Positions 12,062-26,900 of a DNA stretch of 64,000 nucleotides are shown in pieces. The notes under the pieces are model-generated. The model saw only the letters and a list, made by a program, of their open reading frames with translations. It ran no database searches and was not told the DNA's origin. Each line of letters begins with the position of its first letter. The first letter of the stretch is position 1. Location: contig OX387203.1 of the NCBI GenBank assembly GCA_947561715.1, forward strand, positions 6,200,001-6,264,000. Direction: 5' to 3'. The position numbers were made by a program, and so were the translations under genes. This DNA comes from Ascidia mentula (lineage: Eukaryota > Chordata > Ascidiacea > Phlebobranchia > Ascidiidae).

Positions 12062-14257
12062 TCACCCAGTTCCCATGATGAACTGTAAAACCCCACTTTC
12101 TCGAAGTTGCCTGGTAACCACTTCCTCCCATCCACTGTTGGCCTGGTTGGTGGAAAAAATTCAACTAGTAATATCATTTGCGTACAATATCTCCTGTTGT
12201 TGGAAACTCTTGTTATGTGCCCTGTTTATAATCATGGCAAGGCCACATTGCATACTGAAGAGAATAATAAAGCTTTTTATGCATGTAATTTCAAATATTA
12301 AGAGTAACAATTTTACTGTCATTTCCCAATTGAATTCGTGGCAAAACCTTTGTTTCACTTTTCTTTTCAATGCAGGTCATACAAAGAATATATCACTTTG
12401 GCAATGAATTTACTTTCGTTTCGTAATTAGTTCACTACTGAATAATCACACATTTATTAAAATAAAATAGAGGACAAAATAGTCTGCATTACCTGCGGTG
12501 AAGCTGGTGATGGATGAAGAATTCTCTCGACACGAATGCTTGCTGATGATTCATCACCCGTTGAACGGAGCACATGAGTTGCCCTGATGTCAATGTAAAT
12601 CAATAATATGTCAGTTCTTTTTACAGCAGAGCCTTTAACGATAATTTTTGATAAAAATGGATTTTTTTCACTGATATGCAACTGGAACTTTGCCAAATTA
12701 TCTAATGCTCATGCAGGTGGTTTAGTACTGTTGTTTTTTTTGGATTTTGCTTAACTTTAAACCAAAAAAATCTTGGTTTTCAATACAAACCTGTCGGATG
12801 CATATTTTCCAACAGCAACAATAACTTGAACGCGCAGAACACGAATGCATTCTAACAAAGCATTGTCACAAACTTCCTCTAAAGTTCTTCTGTCAGAGGC
12901 TGGAAGAGCTGCAGGTATCACATTTTTGCCTGCAAGAAATCCATTACTTATTCATCACTGATTGTATCTGCTGCAGAACATTCGACACTAACCGGTCTTG
13001 GTAATGAATACCAAGGGGCAGTAATTGTGAACAAAACAATTCTGGAAAAACTGCTCCGGCGATCCACATATTTTAGCAATAAATCCCCAAAATCTTGCAC
13101 CACTTACTTCACTCCTAAACAACATGGAGTAAAGGTGATATGGTTCTAAGCCCAACAAGTTGGTAACTGTACCTACGAAGCTTGACACAAAACAAATTGA
13201 AAGTTCAAGATTAATATTGCAAAGAAATGCAGTAATAGTTCTAGTTTTACAGGTGGTAACATTCAGTGGCTTGTGACAAATTTTGTGTAACATAGTCCCT
13301 CATTTACTGTAATAAAATTTTAAAGTGCAATAGAAATATTGTAAAGACTGAATTACTGTACATGTATTTTTTGCTTCCTGATTGGTCAAGAAACAAAATT
13401 GAGTTGTTGTTTACTCACCTAGTGCACTCCAGACCGTATATTGGACGTTTTGGATGTTCTGGCTCTGGTGAGTTTACTTGCCCACTCACTTTTAACCATT
13501 CGCGCACATATCGTGTGTCACCAAAAGGCACCTGTTTTTCAGCATGGATTTTTACTAACACAACCTTTCATTGACATAAAAGTGTTACCTACCCCATTTT
13601 GTGCCATTCCGAAAGGTCCAGGATTCATTCCAAGGAACAGAACAGTTTTGGTCCCACAATATTTGCTGATATAGTGAGCGTGTGGATCTGATGCATACTC
13701 AAGAGGGTTGTATACATAAGACACTCGTTCGCAGAATGTCATCATCTGCAAAGGATGTATTTATAAACAAGACACACAGGTCACGACTACTAATACACAG
13801 CAAGCCAAACTTTTAACATTGGACAAAACAGGCATGGTATGAACAAAGGTTTCAGATGGTTAAGCACTTTTTTAGAAAAATAAACTTGGCTTCTGTTTGT
13901 CGTCTACATTTTCTGGCAAAAATTGGTCAACTTGTTCAATATTGGCCACATTTATGCTGTTAAGAGTAGAAAATTTAAGTGCATGCTTGGTAAACGTAAT
14001 TTAGTTAAGAGTAACTTAATGATTTGACAGAAAAATCTGATGAATACCTTTAATTTTGCACACAACTTGGCTTCTATCCATAAAAATGCTAAAACAAGTT
14101 GTGAATTAAAGTTTGCTTCACTGTACTCTGCTGATATGACTTGTTCTTGGTTTGCATCCAACTCCTGGTGTTGGCTGATAATCGCCGTTTCCTGGCTTGA
14201 ATAAGATGACACACTGTCGTTGCTCGGAATCATCTGATCGATGGGGTCAGGTTTTAT
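12062..14257 (-). CDS. SMUG1: SMUG1 uracil-DNA glycosylase
   Basis: Exons in gene order: 14257-14048, 13745-13593, 13531-13419, 13114-12993, 12929-12791, 12583-12493, 12142-12062. The first exon is open from an acceptor at 14258; the first ATG is at 14233, giving 294 residues. Both active-site motifs are intact: [18 protein letters not shown] (catalytic Asn and uracil pocket) and [13 protein letters not shown] (catalytic His and intercalating loop). [17 protein letters not shown] and [12 protein letters not shown] are also typical. The enzyme removes uracil and 5-hydroxymethyluracil in nuclear base excision repair. The N-terminal 60 or so residues are Ser/Gln/Glu-rich and not conserved. If reading starts before 14233, the sequence IKPDPIDQ gives a SUMO-consensus IKPD. 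The last exon was assigned by homology: reading through the donor at 12491-12492 would lose the SGW end. Confidence 0.9.
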
Positions 14258-14695
14258 CTAAGAAATGGAAAAGTTTAAATAGAAAAGCCAAAGGGAATTA
14301 CTAAATGTCTTCTTTAACAGAATTTTTTTTACCTGTTTTTTTACCATTTTTTTTTGATTTGTTTTATGAACATTAGTAACTTATCACTTTATTGTGATGT
14401 GGGCAAAATTGAGTAAAAGAAAAATAAATGTCACCAAACAGAGTCCATCCAAAAAGGTACATATATGTGGTTGCTGATTTTACACATTCATATTTAAGCA
14501 ATAACATGTACTTCACTTTAAAAATTAAAATATTAAATTCAGTATTAATGCATTTTTAAAGTTGCTGACAGTAGCTTATGCATCAAATGTGAAACAAACC
14601 TCCAAATATGGAAAGCTTTTAGGCACATGAAAACGGTTAAAAAATCAATGAATGGACGGCTTGGACACCAGATGTGGACAAACCTAATTAAACAT

Positions 14696-15620
14696 TCATG
14701 AATATTCTAATGCCGCGGGGAAACGTACTGCCATAGTGTCTTGGGCCAGCATGGAGATTCCATGTTCGTTGTTGGTCATATATGATCGTACATTGTTTTG
14801 CGCTGCAGCCAACATGTCAAAGTTGGCGGCTGTCGCAGCTATTTGTTGATGCCCAACTGCCATGTTTTGATTTGACATGTTGCTGTTGTTGTACAGTATG
14901 TGGTTGGAGGGATCGGGCATGACAACACATTGTGCCTAAATACAATATATACTTATTTATGAGACAATCCACCGTACAGTTTCACAAAAGTACAATTTTT
15001 GTACCGGTTGAACCAGACTAAACATACAAATGCAACAAAAAACAAGTTTAAGTCTTTTTATACAAATATTTTTAACTATGTTGCCAATTCACTTGATATT
15101 TTTTTCATAATTTAACAAGAAAACAATATATATATTATAATCAGGTTTTATATCTCAAATCAGGAAACAGTGACCCTGTCTCCAGTTTACATCCATTTTA
15201 CAGCTGGGCTATAATGTTTATTCTATGTATATATTCATATCAAATATTACACTGAAGAATCAAGCACACTGCACAGCTTTCATTCTTCCACATTAGATTT
15301 TAGCTAAAAGGTAAATAAATATACACCTGTCTTTCCTTCCACCGATGTTCATCGAAGTATTCTTGTGCAGCAAGAACAGCTTGTTTGCCAACTGCAGCAG
15401 CAGTAGCGGGGTTAACTCCGCTAGCGGCAGCTGCCTGGGCAAGATGAGAAAATGATGTAAAGTCAAAACCTCCTGTGCCAGCAACTGGAGAAATGCCGCA
15501 ATCAACTTGTTGCTGTTGTTGTCTTTGCTTGAGCAGCGCTTCATGGAAGTATGCATCCATTCTGGCAAAAGTTGATTCCAGGTTTTGGCTCAAGGCAGTT
15601 GCCACAGATGGGTGCAGTAG
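14696..15620 (-). CDS. Gln/Ala-rich protein, 3' exons (unrecognised)
   Basis: Two exons: 15620-15327 and 14935-14696 (TGA), phase 0 throughout. The piece starts LLHPSVATALSQNLESTFAR, continues with HEALLKQRQQQQQ, an Ala-rich helix (AQAAAASGVNPATAAAVGK) and EYFDEHRWKERQ. The second exon is Asn/Met/Ala-rich and ends AVRFPAALEYS. The upstream end is an acceptor-like AG, and stop codons lie before it, so at least one earlier exon is missing from this model. The composition suggests a nuclear cofactor, but I recognise no family. It precedes SMUG1 on the same strand by about 440 bases, with a minus-strand AATAAA at 14388-14393 between them. Confidence 0.5.
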
Positions 15621-17951
15621 CTGCTTTTAATTCTAATGCATGCTAAAATGAAAATTAACAACAATGAAATTTTTTTTTTCAGACAATAAACACATCCTCG
15701 TTTGCAAACTACAACAAAACGGCTGCAAGATTGGAAAAAAATGTTGTGCTTACTGATGTGAAGTTTTTTTGGTAATTCACACAAAACAAATTAACAACCA
15801 ATCCATGCAATAATGTGTGAAAAACAATTGTCGGTGCCACAAAAAACTCCAATCATGTAGGCCTACTGAAAAATCAGAAATGCTGCTAAACAATTGAGTG
15901 AATTTTGCAATATTGTAAGGCCACAGCAATGTGTTAGACAATTAAAATTTCAAAAAAAATTATTAATTTTAAACAAACAATCATTTAAATAACTATCATC
16001 CAGTCTGCAGAATATGGCAGTTCTCGACAAGATCTCAGGCGTGCAATACTAAATTTTTTTATGTGCGCGCGTTCACGACCCCTAAGCCCGTGTGCAACGA
16101 AAACGACTTTCTGTTAATTGTTTTATGTGTAGACATTCGCGTGCAGTCGAAAAATTTGGCGTGCAAAAAAAAGTTCAAAAAAACTTGTGCATGCAGCTGC
16201 CATACTCTGCAGACTGGACTATCATGTTATAATTATTGTTGTAATAGCTTAGTTCAAGCATCATTAAGTATTCAGTCAATGCTAATATTACTGTAGTTCT
16301 CATTGAAGACACAATATACTATATTAGTTTATTGATGTTAAATATGTTATATTGCACCAGACACAGAACTGGCCCTAAAAATGGGTGTAAAATGTAGAAA
16401 ACTATTTGCAAATTAAAACACAAGAGGCCTACATTGCTACATACTTTATACCGACCGGCCAAGAGGCCATGGCCTTATTCAAAATTGCAATTGAGTTTAA
16501 GATTTACTATGGGTATTTAAGTTCTTTGAGAGGTCAGTTATCACGGCTAAACATGCACAAAGCGATAAACCCCCTTTGCAGACAGCAAACAATGCTAAAC
16601 CACTCTAACGTTGGCAAGTACACAATGCGGCATTGTCTCAAAACTTCGACATATCCGTTTAAGGGACATGTAAAACTGGTGCGGGAGAATGGTCGAGTTG
16701 TGTATAATATCATATCATACTGATATACTATGGTGTAGTCCACATATTTAACTGGTTGCTTTTACACGAACAACATTCGTTACAAAAGATTATGGAATTA
16801 ATAGTTACATCAATGTGTAGTTAAAAAACGGGTTTTCCTGAATAAAATCAAATGATGGTCAATTTTCGCAAAAGACTACAACACAAATGCACTGCTAAAA
16901 TTGAAATGGCGTGGACATCGATAAAACCTTGGAGGTTATCGAGTAAGATGCCCATGTGACGCTCTGCCGAAGCAATAAGCAACCGATGGCACTTCAAGCG
17001 TAATCGGTGCAATCAAAAGCAATCAGCGTATCGAGAAGAATGTAACGCTAGGCTAGGCTATATAGTCACTGCAAATGTATTACAAATGCCGATTTAAACT
17101 TATATTAATATTTGGTTGGCATATATGTGGAAAGGCTACCGTTTGGTCAAAGCAAATGACTCTGTTTTGACCAAGCCTTGGCTGATCGCAACCAGAATTC
17201 TTTCTGTTGATTTTAGCTTCAGCATCTTACCGACAACAAAGTTATTCTATTCTGGTCGTCACACCCAGGGTGAACGTTCGTCCAAGGTAATCAGACTGAA
17301 GCTATTAAGGTATTGAGGTGAATTTACGACCAATGAAACTACCTGTGCAGATCAAACCTTTCAAGGTTTGTATCTGTTGGACAGATCAAGAATCAAAGCA
17401 TTAAAACATGGCTGTTGGACAAAACTACTTGTTTTGTTTGGCGGTAATGTTTTTTTTTGTAATCAAAGATGGAAGTACTATTTTCTACATGAACCCAAAA
17501 TACATTGCCCTAAGTTTTAGCCGTGAACAGACTGAAAAAATTATCAAAAGCAAAACAAAAAAAAACACAAGTTGGCGAGAGAGAGCAAGTTCCCATCGCT
17601 ATCAACAGCAATTGCAAATTTTTGCGCAATACGCTTGACAAACATTATTTATTGAAAATTAAAATAGAAGCATATGTAATGTTTATCAAGGTCCTAATTA
17701 AATACCTGATAAGGCAACGATGTTCGTCATTATTTCACTGCATGTTAGGACGAGGGTATATCACTTATGTATGGTTCATATGGAATTAATTGAAATTTTT
17801 TAATGTTTGTAGGCTAGGCCAATATAAAAAATTAAAGACCTTTGAGTCGTATGACTATATTTTAAAGTGATTTATTTCAAAATACTTGTTTAGAAGTTCT
17901 ACAAACTAGTCTGTTTTGTGTTTGTGACGCATTTGTTCCCATGTTTGGGTA
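15621..17951. other. Divergent upstream region of the Gln/Ala-rich gene and NFX1
   Basis: No exon recognised. The region should hold the missing 5' exon or exons of the minus-strand gene and the NFX1 promoter. Sequence is AT-rich with no clear CpG-rich core. The ORFs at 16063-16296, 16406-16723 and 17408-17789 resemble no family I know. Confidence 0.35.
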
Positions 17952-20900
17952 ATGAGTCTCCGCACACCTTTCTATGGAGGATTCCCAGGTCCACCCGATC
18001 AAGCAAGTTCATCTTCAAGTGAAAATAGAGTAGGTGTTTGTTTAAACTGGTGAATTAATGTGATTTTTTTTCTGTTGATAGTACACATATTTTGCAAATT
18101 GATTGGTTATTTGTATAGTTAAATTATTTAAGCCCGATCCAAACAAAATCGTTTTATTTGTCAAATTCTGGCAAAGCATACTTCGTACAGTTGTGTAAAA
18201 ATATTTTATACTTTAACAGCAATTTTTTAAAACAACTCTTTCTATTTTAGCCCCAAAGCAGTTCTGCAAGGCAAAGACCTCACAATTTTCATCAAAGTCC
18301 GAATGCACCATATGCTGGGAATGGCTTGAACCCAATGTTTCCTGGACATAATGCTCCAGGCTATCTTCCCCAGTCAATGAATTTTCCATATAGTGGAAAT
18401 CAGTTTGTGCCCAATCTGTATTTCAACACTGGCACAGAATTTTATCCAAACCAATCGGAATATTTTCCACAGCAAGGTTAACTTTATTTTATTTTAGATT
18501 TATGTTGTTGTTTGTACATAGGCGTTGATTTAGGGGTGACTTGGGTGACATGTCATCCCTCACAAACAAACAGGGGTGACAATGTGTGTGTTGTCACCCC
18601 TGGATTCCATCAAAATTATGTTTAGAAAACCTGCATACTTTCTGCTATGCCTGTATTATCACTGTAACAATCTTGACAAACACATGTGTCTTGTTGATTG
18701 TTACCATTGTTGCATAATCGATTTGTTTGTTACTTCATAATTACTAAATCTGCAATAGACCGAGTAAAACAAAAATGTGCCGTGGGGGGTCCGTAAATAA
18801 AGTGTTTAAAACTTAGTGCTACAAAAACATGATTCGGTGTAAAAACAAAACACGGAACGGAATTTGCGTCGTTTGCCTACGTTTAGGGTGATGCGACTGA
18901 TGAAATGTTTTTTTTGTGTATTTCTAACACTCGGAAAAGTCACCCTTAGTATTTTACAAGACGTTAAAAAATCGATGCCTATGTGTTTGTATATAGATGT
19001 ATGTCGTAGCTATATATTGTTCTTGGAGTAATGCAAAAAGAAACCTGTTAAAGCACAAATAGCTCAAATGTATTGCCAGTTTTTTTAATTAGGTGATGTG
19101 TTTTTGAAATAGTTTCTCTATTAAAGTTAAATCACAACAGAAAAGTGAAACAAAGAAGTTAAAAAGACTCATTGTCTTGCAGGATATTCCGATCAATATC
19201 ATGTAGTCCAGCCTCCCCATCATTTTTCTCCCACTTCAAATATTCCCCCATATCCTGATTCTTTTTTGCAAATGCCCAATGAGGATTCTAAAAGTAACGA
19301 AGGAATGGGGTAAGTTTTGTTATGATTTCCGTTTGGCACTTCCACTCAATTGTAGGGATGCGCCAACACAGAAAAGATTCTTCCAGCCCAAAATCGGTTA
19401 AATCAGAATATTTAAAGACGTCATAAATTTACATTTTGATCGAAAAAAAATGACAGTTGCCATTTATGTTTTCACTGTAGTGACATAATTCTGTTCTAAT
19501 GTCTAAATTAGACAATATTTGTTATGTACAGTTCAAGTTTCAGGTAGAAATGCTTATGGCAAAGTGTAATTCTAATTGCCATTGTTAAAATTGTAGTTAA
19601 ACACATTGAATAGGATTTTCTTGCAAGAAACAGTTTGCATATCATACCACAATGCCTCAACTGCCTAACCTTTTTCAAAGGAAATCACGTCGCTTCAGTC
19701 GGCAAAGGACTGCCAAGGACACAAACACACCGGGCTCAAGTGGGGAAATGGTGAGTCAATCACAAGAGCGATCTGACGCCAAATCATTTTCAGCCAAACA
19801 ACAGGTATGGTCTCATCTGACGCTTCTGGACGTGTGTGAAGTAATTTTATCTTAACAACACTCAGTTATTTAAACCGGATAACAGTTGGTATGGTGAAAT
19901 AGGTATATATGCATTGTGTAAGGTATTTAAAATTAGAAATCATCACAGCTCTATTCCTAGTCTGAACTATTTTTCTGTGTTTCTGCAGCCAAAAGGCCCC
20001 ATTAGATTCAGTCACCAAAAAGAAAACGGTCTCTCCAATACTAAAAAAGGTCGGCATAATTGTGAAGAAAAAGTTGCATATATATATAAAAAGTAGTGTC
20101 ATGATATGTGATTTAATATGACCGTAATTTGAATTTAGAAACCAAATCCAAGTACAAATTACAAAGTAGGTCTCCCGATGGTGAACATTGTGAGGTATGT
20201 ACTTTGGTGTTGCATTGTTATATGCTTTGCTAAAGACATATTACATATTATAGAGTTCAAAAGAAGCTTTCAAAGCATCACAGTCCAAGCTATCCCAATC
20301 CAAAGGTAACACTGTTATGGGCATAGTTTGTAAATAGTGCCTATAGTGATGTAATAATTAATAATATTTAAAATATCAAAATTTTATAAATTTGTTTCTT
20401 GCTTCTTTAGATAAAACTGAAAAGATGTTGCGACCAAAGAGTAGGAAGATTTCTATGGTTAATGCAGATCAAGCTAGTAAGTCTTCCTTTTTAACTTTTT
20501 GTAGATTAGTTAGGAAAATGCACCACCTGGATTGTATATTATTATTTAATAAGTGGAGTGGTGCTTATTTACAAAAGACCCAACCAGTTTAATTAGGGTT
20601 TACATTTTACAGTAAAGTGTTAATCTTTAACTTGCTGATAATCAACCAAATATTGACAGCAGTTAATTTGCTTTACATTGCCAGGTTTGCTCCATGATCA
20701 ATTGTCAGCTGGTACATATGAGTGCATGGTTTGTTGCGACCGAATCAAACAGTTCCATGCAGTGTGGAATTGTCCAAAGTGCTTCAACCTTTTTCACATG
20801 GTGTGCATTAAAAAGTGGGCAAGATCGCCTGTAGCCAAAGTCAATGGTGAGTCAGCTTCAATAACCAATCTCCTTTGTCTTGGTAAAACAGTAAAAATAG

Positions 20901-23900
20901 TCTTAAATAGTCCCTGTTTGAGCTGATAAGGATTTTCCTATGGTCCATTTTAGATGGAAACCATATTGGCATATACAATTATACATATAAACAAATGACA
21001 TCACCGAATTTAACTCTACACTATGCAAACCCACACAAAGGTACATCGTTGCTATAATGAAAAACTGTCATCCTTTGCATACAAGGGCTTATAAAGTACA
21101 CATGTTTCATCCTACTATTATTGCCTATTTTTGGTCATTATTACCTATGTAAGCATATTGCATCTGAATAGGGTATTTCAATACTAAATTGTTCATTTTT
21201 CTGGTGAAAAAAACAACAGAAGCTACCAGATGGTCAAAACCCATTTTGAGTTTTCAAAAATACTTATGTTGTCTTGTTTTTTTAGAAAACGATGTTGGTT
21301 GGAGGTGCCCGGGGTGTCAGAACGTTACAAAGCAAGTACCCAACACCTACTATTGTTTCTGTGGAAAAGTTCGCGACCCAGAATGGAAAAAAGGAGAAAT
21401 GCCACACTCTTGTGGTGAAAATTGCAGCAAGCAAAGAAAGGATACTCCTGGTTGTACTCACCCCTGTAACATGTAGGATTTCTATTGAACTTTGTTGTTA
21501 ACCTGATACTTATACATGTTATGTTGCTTAATTAAAAAACTTAATGCTGGTTAAATTTTTGCTGCAGTTGAAGATAAAATCCTAAAGACATTACAGTTTT
21601 GCAATCATCAATGAAATCCATTCAGCTTTAATAATCCAGAATACTTTTTACTTTGAATAGACTTTGCCATCCCGGCCCTTGTCCACAATGCCCAGCGATG
21701 GTGAACAGACAATGCCAGTGTGGTAAACTTACTTCCCGTATTCGATGCAGTCAGCAAAGCTTGCTTAAGTGTGACAAAGAGTGCAGCAAATTTAGGAACT
21801 GTGGAATACACAAGTGCTCAGAAGTTTGCCATTCTGGCAAGTGCAGTGATTGTGAAGAAACCATAACCCAAGGTGATTTCTTGTTTGTACTTGAATCTGT
21901 CTCTTCGAGCAAAGGTTCATGCCCAAAATCTGTCACAGGCATTCAATTACTGGTTAGAAGTATATGATTAGATATCCTGGCAATTGTATTTCGACATTTA
22001 ACATGTAACTTTATGGAATAGCAATTTGCAAGCTATATTTAGTGTTTATATTTCATACTTAATTGTTAGTGGACGTGGGCAAATCAAAGCACATTTTTTG
22101 CTCTGTTTTCATAATGTCACAATACCAACTTCTGTTGATGACCCAAATGCAATCAGTGTATATGACACATTATCACCTGGTGATACATTAAACAAATCTC
22201 TTGTAATCTTTTCAAAGAGATGTTTCATTTTGAGAATTGTATGTTTTTGTAGAATGTTTCTGTGGTAAGCACAGTCGTAAGGTGGTGTGCGGTTCGTATG
22301 AACATAAAGCTTCGAAAGAATTGGAAGGGAACGGTTTCTACTCCTGTGAAGAAATATGCAACAGGTGAAACAGTGCAAAAATATAACATAGAAAAGCCAA
22401 AGCTAATATGATGTTAATCATGTTAACGTTTCGAACACTAACTGCGTTCATCATTTTCTATTTCAAGTAATCAACTCTGCACCCAAGTGCAAAAATAGTA
22501 TTACTGTTTTTCGGTTAGTAAAATGTTTACGAAAAGCAAAACTTTTTGTCAACACACTGTGTTTTGGTTGTACCAACAAACACTGTACTTTTGAACAGAG
22601 TTCTTGAATGTGACAACCATCATTGTGAAGCTCTGTGTCATGAGGGAAAATGCAAAGAGTGCCCCATGCTCCCCCGTCTGGTGAAACTATGCCCATGCAC
22701 TCAAACTAGGTTGGAAAATTTAAAGAATGAAGATGGCTTACCAGTCAGTCGTAAAAGTTGTTTGGAACCTGTCCCAACTTGTGAAAAGGTAAATATTTCT
22801 GTGTTGATTGTTACCTAGTTTGGTACCCAACATATCGACGATTGACCGAATGGTACCACAAAGTGGAAATCTGTGTGCCTGCTAGTCCCAGCTAGCACAG
22901 TGCCACATCAACAGCTGCACTGATGAGACCTTACAGGTCGAAACAGTGCGTGTATACACCCTGTCTGCAGCTCTCATTGATTATTATGGCTCTTTTTCGC
23001 ATAAATATTTCTGTTTAGATTTTAGTGGTGGTGTTAAGTCATTTATACCTTTATGCAGACTTTCGACAATATTTTCTGGAATTTTGAACTTTTAATATTT
23101 AATGAAATTAATTATATATGCTCTTTGAGTTTTTTGCTTAGGTTTGTTTGTGTAGTAATGTGGTAAAATATGCTTCTGTATGCTTCATATTCAATGAAGA
23201 CTGTTTCAAAAGCTTATTTTCACAAGTCGTGAATAAATTTCCATGTTTTATGCAGATATGTGGCAAACCCCTGGAATGTGGTGGGGATGAAATCCATATT
23301 TGCACTTTGACTTGCCATGTTGGGAGTTGTCCACCATGTACAGACCAACATAGTAACATCAAATGCAGGTAAGAGACCAAAAGATGCATACCAGATGCTG
23401 CAGAAGCTCTTCTGTAAAAGTGCATGGTAACTGCACCCCCTTGGTTATATAACCACAATATGAAAATCTGTGCTTTGCACACGCTGTAAAAACTACATTA
23501 CATTCCATTGATCTTTTCCTCAGGTGTGGAAAATCAGAGAAGGATGTGGCGTGTGGCGAATACGTAACCATGGAAACGTACGTGTGCGACCGTCGGTGCA
23601 ACAAGAAGAGGAAGTGTGGACGTCATAAGTGTGGTCAGACATGCTGCACTGTAAGTAATAATAACAAGACTTGCGCGTGGTCAATTTTGCGTCAGTAGAT
23701 TTTAAACCAAAATACTTGGCCTTAATGATTTCTATGTTGAAAATGTGTAAGATTTCTATTTTTCCGCAGGAGTCGGAACATGTGTGCATGCAGATCTGTG
23801 GTCGTAAGCTGTCATGTGGTATTCACCGATGCGATGAGCCATGTCACCGTGGCACGTGTCACGCATGCTTCAACGTTAGCTTTGACGAGTTGCGTTGTTA

Positions 23901-26900
23901 CTGCGGCGACAAGGTCACCTACCCGCCCATACCATGTGGCACAAAGGCGCCTGAATGTAGCAACGAGTGTACCAGAATGCATCCGTGCACGCACCCGAGT
24001 AAGTCGCGCGAAAAGTAGGCGTGTTGGTTACCAGAAAAGTGTTTCCAAAAAAAATATATAACTTATAAATAAAAAGTATGTAAAAATAAGGATTCCAGTA
24101 CTTCTCAAAAATTCTCGTTTTCCGTTTTCATAATATGTTACTTCAGGTTTTTTCATATTTTGCAATTAAATTTTATGACCAGCTAAACATTTTTGCAACG
24201 AAAACAGAAACCCCATGTTGTCACCACAAACAATGGTCCACGGTTCTAAACTCTTTCCGATGTTGGAACTAAAACAATGATCTAAACTACCTTAAAGCTC
24301 GTATGTGGACATTTCAGTTATAATGCCAACCTATTGTAATGTTAGTGATAGGTGCATTGTTTTAGACAGACTGTCTTAAAAAAATTTTTTTGCACGAGCT
24401 TTCGTGAGCTTAATCTCGCATTATCAGGTACTGCCCGAGACTGACACAGCACATTGAAGCGATTGTAATGTGTTTGTGACTTTCAGTTGTAAAGTTCTTT
24501 AAGGCTTAAATTAGTTATGTGTTGTACCAGTATCATTATCCTGAGGAAGCCTTGCTGGATAACAGGCGAAACGTCGGTCAATAAAGTTACGTTTTTATTG
24601 TGCCAGAAGATCAGACTAATAAATTAAATTAGTTATGTTACTATTATTAACAACGTATGCTTTTACAGTTCGTCACACTTGTCACACCGAGGAATTCTGC
24701 CCACCGTGCGTAGAGTTGGTGAAGAAACCGTGTAATTGTGGCCGAGTAATTCGTGGCAACATCATGTGTCATGTTGACAACGTTTCATGTGGCAAACCAT
24801 GCGAGAAAGTTTTGTCTTGCGGGCATAAATGCTCCAAACCGTGTCATAAGTAAGAAAGCAATTGTTTGTTTTTTTGACTGGTGTTCTAATGCTACGATTG
24901 CGTAAACATTGCGAAGTTTAATGTATGATTAATGTTTTTGTTCCAGAATACTTTCGCTTGTTACTTATACAGTCGTACTAATCAGTTTACGTAAAACACA
25001 TATTTTTGCTCACAAAAAAGGCATTCAAAAGTGATTTTATGCAACAGGAAGTCGAAAACCTTATAATTTTGTTGCCAATGCTTGTGATGACGCATAACTT
25101 TTACGTCACGCCTTGTGTGTTTTGGTGACGTCAATGACGAACCGCGACGACAAACACGCGGAAATCCTACCCGGAGAATGCCGTATTTGGCTGTAAGCGT
25201 TTGAGCCAAGTTAAATCATACAAGAGTGGGATGCGTTTGTAAACCTTCGGGTGATTTATTTGTTGTTTCAAAATACTGGGGCATAAAAAAAACAATTTGT
25301 TACTTTTTGTAGGATTTTTGAATTTTTATCTGTCTGTCCAAAGCACATCATTGTTTTGTACTGTTTGAAATTTACTACAAATTAGGCACGTACTAGCTAC
25401 ATGTGCTCAATGCAAATCTCGATTCCATTAAATCTTACTTGGTTCTTGCATAAACCTTTAGTTAGTTTCCCACCTAATCAACCCGATTGTGTAAATCTTG
25501 CAGGGGTTCTTGTGGTGATGAAGGCGCAGAATGCAAACAGCCATGCAGTATTATGAGAAGTGAGTGTATCCACCCATGCGCAAACCCCTGTCATTACGGA
25601 TCGCCTTGTCCTAATGCACCGTGTTTAGCGATGGTAAGAAATTATTGGTTGACAAGTCGCAGTCGTGGGTTATGGTTAACAGTTAATGACGCCCACTTGT
25701 ATAACAATAGTTTTTAAGCAAATAATTCGGTGATATTTGGTGATATTGCCAGTGTCATAGGAAATTACCAAAAATGCCTTGAAACGTTGAGAAACCCTGT
25801 ATTAGTTCAAGTTATGATGAGAAAAAAATCTTGATCTTAAAGTACTCTTGTGTTCGTTTTTATCCTAACCTTGTCGTAAATCATGCTCGTTGCTAGGTGA
25901 CGGTGAAGTGTCCATGCGGAAGAAGAGAGGAGCAGATGGAATGCTCCTCCGGTCGTGAAAGTTACTATGGTGTAAGGAGTGCGGTAATCGCTGGAACAAG
26001 AAAGGGAGAGGGAATAGATATAGGGAATCTCCTCTTGCGTTCAGGGTCTTGGTCTACGAGGTTTGTATACGTGATAATGGACTTTTGGCACTGGACAAAC
26101 TTATGGCCTTATGCTGATACCTTTAATACATAATCCCAAGTCGTTTGCTTTACAATATTGTTTAATATGTAGCCTATATATTTCGCCTACTCACAGACAT
26201 CGTCGGTATTGCTAAAAACATTGAACATAGCAGTTTAATACCAACATATACTGACATATAATTGCTCACGTTTTATTATGCTGTGTAGCAAAAACTGAGT
26301 GCACACCAGTGGGTATAGTTTCTAAATTTAAACTCGGAATGCCAAGACAAGTCGACTCACACAATTTTTGTACAGAGCTCTTCCTTGCAATGAGGAATGC
26401 AGCGTCTACGAGAGAAACCGGAGATTGGCTGCTGCACTGAATGTGAAAGACCCGGACTTCAGTTCGGATACCAAACAACAATATTCTGACTTTCTTAAGT
26501 CCATGGCAAAGTATGTTCACTTATTAGTATTTGTAATGTAGATCTTGTCATTGTTGATTTAATCACCCGGGGCTGTTTTGGGATTATTTTGCGCGAGAAG
26601 CAAATGTATTTATTGAGGAAAAGAGCAAATGCAAATTTAAACATAATAATACGAGAAGCTGTATTACGTCAAAATTGCAGTGTATAAATTGCTACTTTTA
26701 AAAACACTTTAACGACACATTGCGTTAAGAACGGTGGAAGTAGCACGGCCAAAACGTTTGTTACAATAAATTCTGCTACAATAGTATGAATTATTTTGTT
26801 TCTGTGGCGTACCGTCTGTTTTTGTGACATATAAAATGCATGACATGGCATTTGTAACAGGAACGACGGGGCGTTTGTCCAAACATTGGAGAAAGATCTG

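Noticed and set aside
12457-12696. SMUG1 ending by read-through at 12457-12492
   Set aside because: The donor at 12491-12492 joins in frame to 12142-12062, restoring the conserved SGW motif that follows the active-site loop; read-through would lose it.
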